A stretch of 64,000 nucleotides of DNA, from positions 62,001 to 126,000 of the forward strand of contig CACKRO010000003.1 in the NCBI GenBank assembly GCA_902602695.1, written 5' to 3'. The position numbers were made by a program, and so were the translations under genes. The stretch is from an uncultured Alphaproteobacteria bacterium (GTDB taxonomy: Bacteria; Pseudomonadota; Alphaproteobacteria; HIMB59; GCA-002718135). The notes beneath the pieces were generated by a model. That model saw only the letters and a program-made list of their open reading frames with translations, was not told where the DNA came from and did no database searches. Of the stretch, positions 52,177 through 60,712 are shown piece after piece (the first letter of the stretch is position 1; each line of letters opens with the position of its first letter).

Positions 52177-52304
52177 TTTTTTTATTTCTTTTTATTTACA
52201 GTTGCAAAATGTCAACCGTATCTGAAATACAAAAAAATGATGATAATAAAGTTAATTTTAAAATCTCAGGAAGTAAAGAAACCGGTATTCAAATAAATAA
52301 CTAA
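52167..52304 (+). CDS. Putative 45-residue lipoprotein
   Basis: A short frame opens with TTG at 52167, overlapping the pentapeptide gene stop, and ends at 52304. It encodes a hydrophobic N-terminus (PIIFLFLFIYSC) with an acceptable lipobox (IYSC, Cys13), then about 32 polar residues (MSTVSEIQKNDDNK...). The signal-peptide-plus-lipobox arrangement is unlikely by chance, although no positive residue precedes the hydrophobic run, and this lowers confidence. An ATG at 52209 would instead give a 31-residue soluble peptide. It occupies most of the 174-base gap before the EamA gene. Confidence 0.4.
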   Translation: MPIIFLFLFIYSCKMSTVSEIQKNDDNKVNFKISGSKETGIQINN

Positions 52305-52350
52305 AATATTAATTTACTTTTATTAAATTTAATGATTTGACCTTTTAACA

Positions 52351-53253
52351 ATGAGTCAAAATTCTTATTTATATGCTTTTAGTGTAGTTTTTCTTGCTGG
52401 AATTTTTTGGAGTTTTGGCGCTTTGACCGTTAGATATATGGTGGATGGTCATCAATATGTTTTTCAATATTTATTTTATAGAGGGATAACAATTTCAGTT
52501 ATACTTTTAATATATTTATTTCTTCGTGAAGGTTTTACTTTTTATAAAAATTTTCTCAAAATAGGAACATCATCAATACTTGGTGGATTATTCTTAGCAA
52601 CAGCTTTTACTGGGTTCATCTTTTCTATTACTATGACTACTGCTGCTGTTACTTTATTTATGTTAGCAGCCATGCCATTTATTGCAGCCATTGTTGGTTA
52701 TTTTGTTCTTGGCGAAATACTTAAAAGATCAACATTAATTGCAATGGTTGTAGCTTTTATAGGTGTATGTGTGATGATTATAAATGATAGTATTTCAGGT
52801 ACTGCCTTAGGCGCTATAATCGGATTTATTTCTGCAACTGGCTTTGCTTTATATACAGTAACAATAAGATGGAAACCTGAAACACCAAAATTCACAACAG
52901 TTGTTTTAGCTGGATTATTTTGTGCAATATTTGCTTTCTTTATTTTAGGCTTTTCATTTGAACCTTTTATTCTAATGCCTGAAATAAATAGTTATTTGAG
53001 CATACTTCATGGATTAATTGTTGCAGCTGGTTTGATACTTTATAGTCTTGGAGCAAAATATTTACCATCAGCTGAGCTTGCACTTTTATCGTTAATGGAA
53101 GTAGTTGGAGGAGTACTTTGGGTATGGATTCCTATTTTCGGAATTAATGAAGTGCCAAGTACAACTGTAATAATTGGAGGTCTTATTATAACACTAGCTG
53201 TTGTTTATTATGGTTTTGCTGCAAGGCAGATAGATATGAATATTAAAACCTAA
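52351..53253 (+). CDS. EamA/DMT superfamily inner-membrane transporter
   Basis: This 300-residue protein has about ten transmembrane helices in two EamA repeats. [12 protein letters not shown] near 19-30 opens the first; it closes at [23 protein letters not shown]. The second ends [28 protein letters not shown]. It is a different paralogue from the one at 9854. It is not obviously linked to a pathway. Its stop codon shares four bases with the convergent hemA. Confidence 0.87.
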   Translation: MSQNSYLYAFSVVFLAGIFWSFGALTVRYMVDGHQYVFQYLFYRGITISVILLIYLFLREGFTFYKNFLKIGTSSILGGLFLATAFTGFIFSITMTTAAVTLFMLAAMPFIAAIVGYFVLGEILKRSTLIAMVVAFIGVCVMIINDSISGTALGAIIGFISATGFALYTVTIRWKPETPKFTTVVLAGLFCAIFAFFILGFSFEPFILMPEINSYLSILHGLIVAAGLILYSLGAKYLPSAELALLSLMEVVGGVLWVWIPIFGINEVPSTTVIIGGLIITLAVVYYGFAARQIDMNIKT

Positions 53254-54485
53254 ATATTGGCAGTCACTTTATTAATATTTTTCCTTGGCAAATTATTTTT
53301 AGACCAAACAGTATCAAGAGACTTAATCATTTTTTCAATATGCTCTTTTCTATGTTTTGGAGTAACTGTTATTCTCAGTCTTTCTAAACCTTTAGGCACA
53401 GTAGGGTAAAAAATTGGTTGTGCGTAAATACCATGATCATCGATCAGATCTTTAGATACCTTCTTACATAAAAAAGGATCATTAACTAACACAGCTACAA
53501 TATGAGAATTTGTATCTAAGTAGGGAATAGCTAAAGAGTCTAAGTTTTGTCTAATTAGAGCTGCATTTTCTCTTATTCTTATCCTTAATTGTTCTGCAAG
53601 AGAAACGATATCTATAGCTTTAGCTGCTCCTGCAGCAATTGAAGGGCAAATAGACGTTGTAAAGATAAAACCTGGTGCAAAACTCCTAATATAGTCGATT
53701 ATTTCAGAACTAGCCGCAATGTATCCACCCATTTGGCCAAATGCTTTAGCTAAAGTTCCATTAATAATATCTATTTTATCTTCAATACCCATTTCAACTG
53801 CAATACCTTTACCTTCTTTACCGTAAAGTCCAACTGAATGAACTTCATCAAGATAAGTCATACAATTATATTTTTTCGCTAATTCAACTATTTTTATAAT
53901 TGGAGATCTTATACCTTCCATAGAATATAAACTTTCAAATACTATCAACTTAGGGGTATCAGCATCAGCTTGTTTTAATAATTCTTCTAAATGATCGACA
54001 TCATTATGATTAAAAATATGACATTTAGCTCCACTATTTTTGATACCTTGAATTAATGAAGCATGATTTAATTCATCAGAAAATATTTCTATATCTTTAA
54101 TTTTTTTTCCTAAAGTCCATAAAGTTGATTGGTTTGCTGTATATGCTGAAGCGAAAACTAATGCCGCATCTTTATTATGAACGTTTGCAAGTTTTTTTTC
54201 AAGTTCAGTATGATATGTAGATGTACCTGAAATATTTCGCGTTCCACCAGAACCTGATCCATATTCGAGAAGTGTTTTTACTATTTCATTTACCACTTCT
54301 GGATGCTGACTCATATTTAAATAATCATTAGAGCACCAAACCTCTACTTCTCTTTCTTTATTTCTGAAAGTTTCATCTGCATTTGGGAAACTTTTTATAG
54401 GTCTATCTATGTTTCTAAAGTCTCTATAAAGACCTTGTTCTTTAAGATTTTTCAATTCAGATTTGAAGAATTTGTTGTATTGCAT
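53250..54485 (-). CDS. hemA: 5-aminolevulinate synthase
   Basis: This PLP enzyme condenses glycine and succinyl-CoA to 5-aminolevulinate, the first heme step of alphaproteobacteria. I start it at ATG 54485 (411 residues, [11 protein letters not shown]), since ALAS proteins begin this way; an upstream ATG at 54506 would add seven residues. Landmarks: [13 protein letters not shown] near 49-61, [14 protein letters not shown] near 78-91, [12 protein letters not shown] near 210-221, and the PLP lysine in [12 protein letters not shown] near 245-256. It is convergent with the EamA gene and lies beside the heme operon but on the other strand. Confidence 0.96.
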   Translation of the reverse strand: MQYNKFFKSELKNLKEQGLYRDFRNIDRPIKSFPNADETFRNKEREVEVWCSNDYLNMSQHPEVVNEIVKTLLEYGSGSGGTRNISGTSTYHTELEKKLANVHNKDAALVFASAYTANQSTLWTLGKKIKDIEIFSDELNHASLIQGIKNSGAKCHIFNHNDVDHLEELLKQADADTPKLIVFESLYSMEGIRSPIIKIVELAKKYNCMTYLDEVHSVGLYGKEGKGIAVEMGIEDKIDIINGTLAKAFGQMGGYIAASSEIIDYIRSFAPGFIFTTSICPSIAAGAAKAIDIVSLAEQLRIRIRENAALIRQNLDSLAIPYLDTNSHIVAVLVNDPFLCKKVSKDLIDDHGIYAQPIFYPTVPKGLERLRITVTPKHRKEHIEKMIKSLDTVWSKNNLPRKNINKVTANI

Positions 54486-54540
54486 ATTGAATAGATATCT
54501 CACCACATCTTTAATTGTAAGTGTTTAATTGAATGAATTG

Positions 54541-55104
54541 TCACACCTTATTTTTGTTAAAAGACATTCTCTTCCAAACACCATATTTATCCTTAATCAT
54601 GAACCGGTGGTACAACGCTGCAGTTATATGAAGTGAAAAAACAGCTGTTAAAATAAGTGCTGAGTAATAGTGTATAGTTAGTGCCTCAGGGTAAAGAATA
54701 AAGTTTTCTTCAATAAGAGGTGGTATTTTAATTAATCCCAAAAGGTAAACATCTCCACCTTCTAACCAGGTCATAAAAGTACCTTGTATGGGTATAAGAA
54801 TTACTAGACCATACAGAATAAAATGAACTAAATTTGAAACTAATTTATGAAATAATGGAATGTTTTCATATCTTGGATGAGTATTAAATATGTATTTCCA
54901 AATTAATCTAAGCACAACTAAACTAAATACTACAGTGCCAAAAAATTTATGGGTAATAATAAAACCCATCTTAAGAGGCGAAAATTCCATATTATGAAGG
55001 GTAATACCTGTTGCAACTTGCCAAAAAAGGACAAGTGCTAATGACCAGTGAAATAGCTTAGCAACTAAGCCCCAAGAAGATTTTGTACCTTTAAATTCAA
55101 CCAT
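54541..55104 (-). CDS. Cytochrome b561-family membrane protein
   Basis: This 187-residue protein has four hydrophobic helices with paired histidines suited to two b-type hemes: KLFHWSLAL (His near 19), ITHKFFG (near 51), and LTIHYYSALILTAVFSLHITAALYH (several near 143-165). This matches the bacterial prokaryotic b561/CybB group, which transfers electrons from quinol, for example to superoxide or respiratory partners. It is divergent from hemC by 42 bases, fitting shared expression with heme supply. Confidence 0.9.
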   Translation of the reverse strand: MVEFKGTKSSWGLVAKLFHWSLALVLFWQVATGITLHNMEFSPLKMGFIITHKFFGTVVFSLVVLRLIWKYIFNTHPRYENIPLFHKLVSNLVHFILYGLVILIPIQGTFMTWLEGGDVYLLGLIKIPPLIEENFILYPEALTIHYYSALILTAVFSLHITAALYHRFMIKDKYGVWKRMSFNKNKV

Positions 55105-55146
55105 TACTTATTTTATTATATAGTGCTATCTAAAGAAATATAATCA

Positions 55147-56655
55147 ATGAAAATTAGAGTTTTATCGAGAAAAAGTGACTTAGCAGTAATTCAAGCTCGT
55201 GAATTTTCTGAGTATTTGCAATCAAAATATCCTTTTGTAGAAATAGAATTTTTAACAAGAAGTACCTCTGGTGATAAAGATCTAAAAACACCTCTTTCTG
55301 AAATGCCAACGGAAGGAGTTTTTACAAATGATTTAAGGGATGAATTAATAAATAATAAATGTGATCTAATTGTTCACTCTTGGAAGGATCTTCCAATTGA
55401 AGTTGGTGATAAAACTAAAATAGCCGCAACATTAAAACGAGCTGATAAACGAGATATATTATTCTTAAAAAAAAATAAAACTATGGATAGTAATAAAATT
55501 ACTATTCTTTGCTCGTCTCCAAGAAGACAATACAATTTAGAAAATTTTATTAAAAATTATCTTCCCCAAAAGTTTGATAAAGTTAATTTTGAAAATATAA
55601 GGGGCAATATACCTACTAGATTTAAAAAATTTTTGGAAAACCCTGATAGTGATGGCTTTATTGTTGCTAAAGCAGCAATTGATAGAATGCTTTTAAATAA
55701 TTATTCTGAATTCAATCAATTAAAAACAACTTTAAAAAAATATATTAATGAATGTTTATGGTCTGTTTTACCATTGTCTATAAACCCTTGTTCTCCTGGA
55801 CAGGGTGCTCTAGCGATTGAAACAAGAATTAAAGATAATAAACTTAATGAAATTTTAAAAGAAATTAATGTTACTGAAGATTATTCAAATGTTACTGAAG
55901 AAAGAAGTATTTTAAAAAACTATGGTGGAGGATGTCATCAAAAAATAGGAGTATCTTATATATCACATAAATTAGGGCTGGTTGTATCTAAAAGAGGTGA
56001 AGACGAAAATGGAAATCACTTTGAAAGTTGGGATTTAATTAATTCAAAAAATTTTAATTTTTCATGTAATAATATTGATGAGATATATCCGGAAGATATA
56101 AAATCTTACAAAATATTTTCCAGAAAACAATTAAGTGAAAATGTATCTGATGTATCTAATTTAGTAAATAAATGTATTTATATTTCACGAATAAGTTCAA
56201 TTCAAGATGATGCTAAGCTTAGATCAAATAATGTTATTTGGGCGAGCGGTTTAAGAACGTGGAAAAATTTAGCTGAAAGAGGCTTTTGGGTTAATGGAAC
56301 TTCTGATGGTCTTGGTGAAGATTTTGAAAATGATATTAATTCGCTCACTAATTTTCCTTGGGTTAAATTAACTCATAGTGAATCCCCCGATAGTTCAATA
56401 AAAAATAAAATTGAAACTTATCGATTAGAGCCTATTGGTTTTGAAATTGATATTCATAAAAAAAAATACTTTTATTGGATGAGTAGCTCAGCTTTTAGAG
56501 CAACTATAGATAAATATCCTGAAATTAAAAAAAAACATCACTTCTGTGGGCCAGGAAATACTTATAAGGAGATCCTAAAAATATTAGGTAAAGATAAAAA
56601 TCTTTTTGCTGAACTATCTTATGATAGTTGGAAGAACAAATTATTAAATTCATAA
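55147..56655 (+). CDS. hemC: Hydroxymethylbilane synthase with C-terminal HemD-like extension
   Basis: The first 300 residues are porphobilinogen deaminase: SRKSDLAVIQA near 7-17, the catalytic Asp81 in VHSWKDLP, SPRRQ near 124-128, GNIPTR near 153-158, SPGQGALAIE near 216-225 and the dipyrromethane-cofactor Cys263 in GGGCH. HemC is normally about 310 residues, but this one is 502. The extra 200 residues include WASGLRTWKNLAERGFWVNG and a final YWMSSSAFRATIDKYPE...HFCGPGNTYKEI, which resembles the C-terminal lobe of uroporphyrinogen-III synthase (HemD). Fusions like this exist in Leptospira and Bacteroidetes. No separate hemD is in this window. It heads the hem operon. Confidence 0.93.
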   Translation: MKIRVLSRKSDLAVIQAREFSEYLQSKYPFVEIEFLTRSTSGDKDLKTPLSEMPTEGVFTNDLRDELINNKCDLIVHSWKDLPIEVGDKTKIAATLKRADKRDILFLKKNKTMDSNKITILCSSPRRQYNLENFIKNYLPQKFDKVNFENIRGNIPTRFKKFLENPDSDGFIVAKAAIDRMLLNNYSEFNQLKTTLKKYINECLWSVLPLSINPCSPGQGALAIETRIKDNKLNEILKEINVTEDYSNVTEERSILKNYGGGCHQKIGVSYISHKLGLVVSKRGEDENGNHFESWDLINSKNFNFSCNNIDEIYPEDIKSYKIFSRKQLSENVSDVSNLVNKCIYISRISSIQDDAKLRSNNVIWASGLRTWKNLAERGFWVNGTSDGLGEDFENDINSLTNFPWVKLTHSESPDSSIKNKIETYRLEPIGFEIDIHKKKYFYWMSSSAFRATIDKYPEIKKKHHFCGPGNTYKEILKILGKDKNLFAELSYDSWKNKLLNS

Positions 56656-56656
56656 A

Positions 56657-57655
56657 ATGTCTAATATTTTATTTCAAAATGCACTTAAAAGAATTGAACA
56701 AAAAACGCCACCTATTTGGTTTATGAGACAGGCAGGAAGATACCATTCACATTATCGTAAACTCAAAGAAAAATATTCTTTTGAAGAACTTTGTAAAACA
56801 CCAGATCTTGCCGCTGAAGTAGCTTTTGGTCCAATACAAGAATTTGATTATGATGTTGCAATTTTATTTAGTGATATCTTATTTATTTTAGAGGGACTTG
56901 GTTTAAAATTAAAGTTTGATCCAGGACCTAAATTTCACTCTTATATAAATTCAGATAACATCAATGACTACAATAATATTGATCAAGCAATTGAACACAT
57001 GCACTTTCAATTTGAAGCAATAAAAGTAACAAAAGAGAGATTACCTAATAATAAAAGTTTAATAGGATTTGTTGGTGGTCCTTGGACATTATCAAAGTAT
57101 GCATTTGGAAAGAATAATTCTAATTTAATTGATACAAAAATAAATTTAGAATTTATTTCTACAATTCTCATCCCTCTTCTTAAAAAAAATATTCAACTAC
57201 AACTTGATGCTGGTGTTGAAGTCGTAATGGTATTTGATAGCTCTTTATATGATTTAGATAAAATAAATTTTAATGAAATATATGTTAAATTACTCAAAGA
57301 TATAGCAATTTCTTTTCCAAATAAAATTGGATATTACTCAAGAGGTAAAAATTGGGAAGACCTGAATTCTGCTATAAATTTTCCATTCGCTGGTTTTGGT
57401 TATGATCATACAATAGATTTATCATCTGTTTTTAAAGATCAAAATTCTGGATTTATTCAAGGCAATTTTAATGAGCAATTGATTTTGAATGAAACAGATA
57501 TATTTTTAAATGATCTGAAAAAATTTATCGAACAAATGAAATCAAATGAACACCTAAATGGTTGGGTTTGTGGACTTGGTCATGGAATAAACAAAAACAC
57601 TCCTGAAAAAAATGTTCATTTATTTATAGAAAATATCAGAAAAGAATTTAGCTAA
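56657..57655 (+). CDS. hemE: Uroporphyrinogen decarboxylase
   Basis: This 332-residue enzyme makes coproporphyrinogen III. The signature PIWFMRQAGRYH is at 19-30, the catalytic Asp lies in ILFSDILFI near 69-77, GFVGGPWTLSKYAF lies near 137-150, and the late GLGHGINKNTPE near 305-316 is also diagnostic. It follows hemC by one base and precedes hemH by five bases, so it is translationally linked. Length is normal for the family. Confidence 0.97.
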   Translation: MSNILFQNALKRIEQKTPPIWFMRQAGRYHSHYRKLKEKYSFEELCKTPDLAAEVAFGPIQEFDYDVAILFSDILFILEGLGLKLKFDPGPKFHSYINSDNINDYNNIDQAIEHMHFQFEAIKVTKERLPNNKSLIGFVGGPWTLSKYAFGKNNSNLIDTKINLEFISTILIPLLKKNIQLQLDAGVEVVMVFDSSLYDLDKINFNEIYVKLLKDIAISFPNKIGYYSRGKNWEDLNSAINFPFAGFGYDHTIDLSSVFKDQNSGFIQGNFNEQLILNETDIFLNDLKKFIEQMKSNEHLNGWVCGLGHGINKNTPEKNVHLFIENIRKEFS

Positions 57656-57660
57656 TAGAT

Positions 57661-58686
57661 ATGATTAAATACATAGGTGAAAAAGATTACGAGCATGGAA
57701 GTAAAGAAAAAATTGGTGTCTTAATTACCAACCTTGGAACTCCAGATGCCCCAAATAGAAAAGAACTAAAAGTTTATCTCAATCAATTTTTATCAGATCC
57801 AAGAGTAATTGAATTACCTAAAATTCTTTGGCAAATTTTATTAAAGCTTGTAATTTTGCAAGTAAGACCATCTAAGTCTGCAGAGGCATACAAACAAATA
57901 TGGACTGATAACGGTTCTCCTCTTTTAGATATAGCGAATAGACAATTAAGTAAAATTCAATCATCCTTTTCCTCCAAAAGTGAGAATATAGTTTTTGAAG
58001 TTGGAATGCGTTATGGAAATCCTTCAATTCCTAATGCTTTATTAAAACTTCAAAACAAACAAGTAAGAAGATTATTAGTTTTACCTATGTATCCTCAATA
58101 TTGTGCAGCTACCACCGGAAGTACATTTGATGAAGTAACAAATGTTTTACAAAAATGGCGTTGGATACCTGAAATGCGTTTTATAAATCAGTATTTTGAA
58201 GAAAAAAATTATATAGAAGCTTTATCTAATTCAATAAATAGCTTTTGGAAAAATAATCAAAAACCACAAAAAATAATTTTTAGTTATCATGGTATACCAA
58301 AAAGATACTTAACAAATGGGGATCCTTATCACTGTTTTTGTCTGAAAACTACAAGACTGGTTAAAGAACATATGGGTTTATCTGATGATGAAATAATGAC
58401 AACTTTTCAAAGTAGATTTGGTAGGGAAGAGTGGCTAAAACCCTATACAAGTGAAACTTTAAAAGAATTACCAAAACAAGGAATTAAAAATATTCATATA
58501 ATTTCACCTGGATTTAGTAGTGATTGTCTTGAAACACTTGAAGAACTTGAGGAAGAAAATAAAGAATATTTTATGGAGTCAGGTGGTGAGAGTTACAATT
58601 ATATACCTTGCTTAAATGATAATGAAGATCACATAGATGTTTTTGTAAATCTTATAAAAAAACATATTCAAGGTTGGCCATTATGA
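57661..58686 (+). CDS. hemH: Ferrochelatase
   Basis: This 341-residue enzyme inserts iron into protoporphyrin IX. It has GVLITNLGTPDAP near 19-31, YPQYCAATTGSTFDEV near 144-159, the catalytic His in SYHGIPKRY near 208-216, and the late PGFSSDCLETLEEL near 285-298, which carries the Glu of the active site. Its stop is overlapped by the hemF start (ATGA). Confidence 0.97.
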   Translation: MIKYIGEKDYEHGSKEKIGVLITNLGTPDAPNRKELKVYLNQFLSDPRVIELPKILWQILLKLVILQVRPSKSAEAYKQIWTDNGSPLLDIANRQLSKIQSSFSSKSENIVFEVGMRYGNPSIPNALLKLQNKQVRRLLVLPMYPQYCAATTGSTFDEVTNVLQKWRWIPEMRFINQYFEEKNYIEALSNSINSFWKNNQKPQKIIFSYHGIPKRYLTNGDPYHCFCLKTTRLVKEHMGLSDDEIMTTFQSRFGREEWLKPYTSETLKELPKQGIKNIHIISPGFSSDCLETLEELEEENKEYFMESGGESYNYIPCLNDNEDHIDVFVNLIKKHIQGWPL

Positions 58687-59492
58687 TAGCAGATCCAAAA
58701 TTTAATACTGCAAAAGATTGGTTCGAAAAATTAAGAGAAAATCTAATTAAAACAATAGAATCTATTGATGGAAATAATTTTGAAATAACTAATTGGGATC
58801 ATAAAGATGATGGTGGTGGTACGATGAGTAAAATTAAAGGAAATATTATTGAAAAAGGAGGTGTTAATATTTCTTCAGTGGGTGGATCTTTTAATGAAAC
58901 TATGAGAGACGCAATTCCAGGAGCAAAAGAAAATCCAAATTATAATGCCACTGGAATAAGTGTAGTTTTGCATCCCATCTCACCTAAAATCCCATCAATG
59001 CATTTCAATACTAGATTTATAAAAACAACTCAAGAGTGGTTTGGTGGTGGAATGGATGTTACGCCTTGTTTAAAATTTAATAACGAAGAAAAATATCACA
59101 AAGGTTTAGAAAATTTATGTAATAAATTTGATAAATCTTATTATCCTAAATTTAAGAAATGGTGTGATGATTATTTTTTTATAAAACATAGGAATGAATC
59201 TAGGGGAATTGGTGGTATTTTTTTTGATTACGTGCAAACAGGTGATTGGGGTAGGGATTTTGAGTTTGTTCAAGAAGTTGGAATGTATTTTCATAAATTT
59301 ATGAAAGATACATTAATAACTCTTAGAGATCATCAATGGAATGAAGAAGATAAAAAGAAGCAGTTAGTTAAAAGAAGTCGTTATGCTGAATTTAATCTTC
59401 TGTATGATAGAGGAACAAAATTTGGCTTAGAAACAGGAGGTAATATTGATGCTATATTAATGTCAATGCCACCTCAGGCCTCTTGGGAATAA
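58683..59492 (+). CDS. hemF: Oxygen-dependent coproporphyrinogen III oxidase
   Basis: I start at ATG 58683 because it forms an ATGA overlap with hemH; an in-frame ATG at 58674 would add three residues. The protein is 269 residues. Key motifs: SSVGGSFNETM near 62-72, STRFIKT-like NTRFIKTTQEWFGGGMDVTPCL near 104-125, KHRNESRGIGGIFFDYV near 165-181, and RGTKFGLETGGNIDAILMSMPP near the end. It decarboxylates two propionates using O2, so the organism is aerobic. Length is slightly below E. coli HemF (299). Confidence 0.96.
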   Translation: MIADPKFNTAKDWFEKLRENLIKTIESIDGNNFEITNWDHKDDGGGTMSKIKGNIIEKGGVNISSVGGSFNETMRDAIPGAKENPNYNATGISVVLHPISPKIPSMHFNTRFIKTTQEWFGGGMDVTPCLKFNNEEKYHKGLENLCNKFDKSYYPKFKKWCDDYFFIKHRNESRGIGGIFFDYVQTGDWGRDFEFVQEVGMYFHKFMKDTLITLRDHQWNEEDKKKQLVKRSRYAEFNLLYDRGTKFGLETGGNIDAILMSMPPQASWE

Positions 59493-59495
59493 TTT

Positions 59496-59915
59496 ATGAT
59501 ATTTAATACAATTAAAGTAATACATATTTTTAGTATGATTGCATGGATGGTAGGTCTTTTGTATCTTCCTCGTTTATTTGTTAATCATGCAAATCCAGAA
59601 ATAACAAAAGAGACATCTGAAACTTTTAAATTAATGGAAAGAAAACTTTATAGGATAATAATGTTTCCAGCATTTATTGTGACCTGGATATCTGGAATAT
59701 CAATGTTACATTATGTCGGTATTGATACCTGGTTAATTTTAAAAATTATTTTTGTAATTTTATTATCAGCTTATCACTTTTTTTGTCTTAAGTGTATTAA
59801 CGACTTTAAAAATGATAGAAATAAACATTCAGCTAAATTTTTTAGAATTACAAATGAACTTCCATCTGTGGCTTTAATTTTCATAATTATTCTTGTTGTA
59901 TTTCAGCCTTTTTAA
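59496..59915 (+). CDS. hemJ: HemJ-type protoporphyrinogen IX oxidase
   Basis: This 139-residue membrane protein has four hydrophobic helices. IKVIHIFSMIAWMVGLLYLPRLFVNHAN covers residues 6-33 with the conserved His at 10 and a second in NHA. A Lys in LILKIIFV (near 83) and the DFKNDRNKHSAKFFRITNELP segment near 106-126 are the family's other landmarks. HemJ replaces HemG/HemY in many alphaproteobacteria. It closes the heme operon, completing hemC-E-H-F-J, and it is convergent with nth one base away. Confidence 0.93.
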   Translation: MIFNTIKVIHIFSMIAWMVGLLYLPRLFVNHANPEITKETSETFKLMERKLYRIIMFPAFIVTWISGISMLHYVGIDTWLILKIIFVILLSAYHFFCLKCINDFKNDRNKHSAKFFRITNELPSVALIFIIILVVFQPF

Positions 59916-59916
59916 A

Positions 59917-60570
59917 TCAAGGTTTTTTAGTTATGAATGGTTTTTTTCTTCTTGGATTACAAGATTTACATATTTCACATTCTAAACCATAACAACTTCT
60001 AGCCTGACAATATTCTCTACCATAAAATATTATTTGTAGATGAAGTTTGTTCCATGATTTTTCTGGAAATAGATTTTTTAAATCTTTTTCTGTTTGAACA
60101 ACATTTTTTCCATTCGTTAAACCCCAGCGTTGAGCTAAACGATGAATGTGTGTATCAACTGGAAATGCTGGATGACCAAATCCTTGAGACATAACAACAC
60201 TGGCAGTTTTGTGACCAACACCGGGTAACTTTTCTAATTCCTCAAAACTTTCTGGAACTTTTCCTTTAAATTTTTTTACAAGTATTCTTGAAAGTTCAAA
60301 TATTGCTTTAGATTTTTGAGGTGCTAATCCACATGGACGAATAATATTATAAATTGTTTTTTTGGGTACCTTTGTCATCTTTATAGCTGTGTTTGCTTTC
60401 TTAAAAAGCGATGGTGTAACTTGGTTAACTCTTTCATCTGTACATTGAGCACTAAGAAGAACAGCCACAACTAATTCAAATTTATTTTTGTGTTTTAGAG
60501 GGATAGGAACGTTTCTATATATACGATTGAGTATTCTAGAGACCTCTTGCGCCTTTTCTATTCTTTTCAC
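59917..60570 (-). CDS. nth: Endonuclease III
   Basis: This 217-residue DNA glycosylase/AP lyase acts on oxidised pyrimidines. The helix-hairpin-helix LPGVGHKTASVVM near 116-128 includes the catalytic Lys, and the catalytic Asp is in PVDTHIHRLAQRWG near 138-151. The C-terminal iron-sulfur loop has cysteines spaced C-x4-C-x4-C-x2-C-x2-C (YCQARSCYGLECEICKSC) instead of E. coli C-x6-C-x2-C-x5-C. Related spacing occurs in some other phyla, so the cluster probably remains. A basic tail follows. Confidence 0.95.
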   Translation of the reverse strand: MKRIEKAQEVSRILNRIYRNVPIPLKHKNKFELVVAVLLSAQCTDERVNQVTPSLFKKANTAIKMTKVPKKTIYNIIRPCGLAPQKSKAIFELSRILVKKFKGKVPESFEELEKLPGVGHKTASVVMSQGFGHPAFPVDTHIHRLAQRWGLTNGKNVVQTEKDLKNLFPEKSWNKLHLQIIFYGREYCQARSCYGLECEICKSCNPRRKKPFITKKP

Positions 60571-60596
60571 TGTTTAAAGCCTCCTTCAAGAGTTAC

Positions 60597-60652
60597 GTAT
60601 TAAGTAATACTAATAATTATGACAAAATATAGCACTTATTAATACTAATAAT
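60597..60652. promoter_or_regulatory. Repeated TAATACTAATAAT elements and inverted repeats in the divergent nth/importer region
   Basis: A 13-base direct repeat occurs at 60605-60617 and 60640-60652, start to start 35 bases. The first copy forms GTATTA-AG-TAATAC (60597-60610) with upstream sequence, and the second forms TTATTA-ATAC-TAATAA (60636-60651). A weak promoter TTGAAT (60654-60659), 16 bases, TATGGG (60676-60681) follows. A duplicated operator on one face of the helix is plausible. Confidence 0.4.
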
Positions 60653-60712
60653 ATTGAATATTTCCATTGAAGTAGTATGGGTCTACCATCAAATTTCTAT
60701 GGAGGAAATAAT

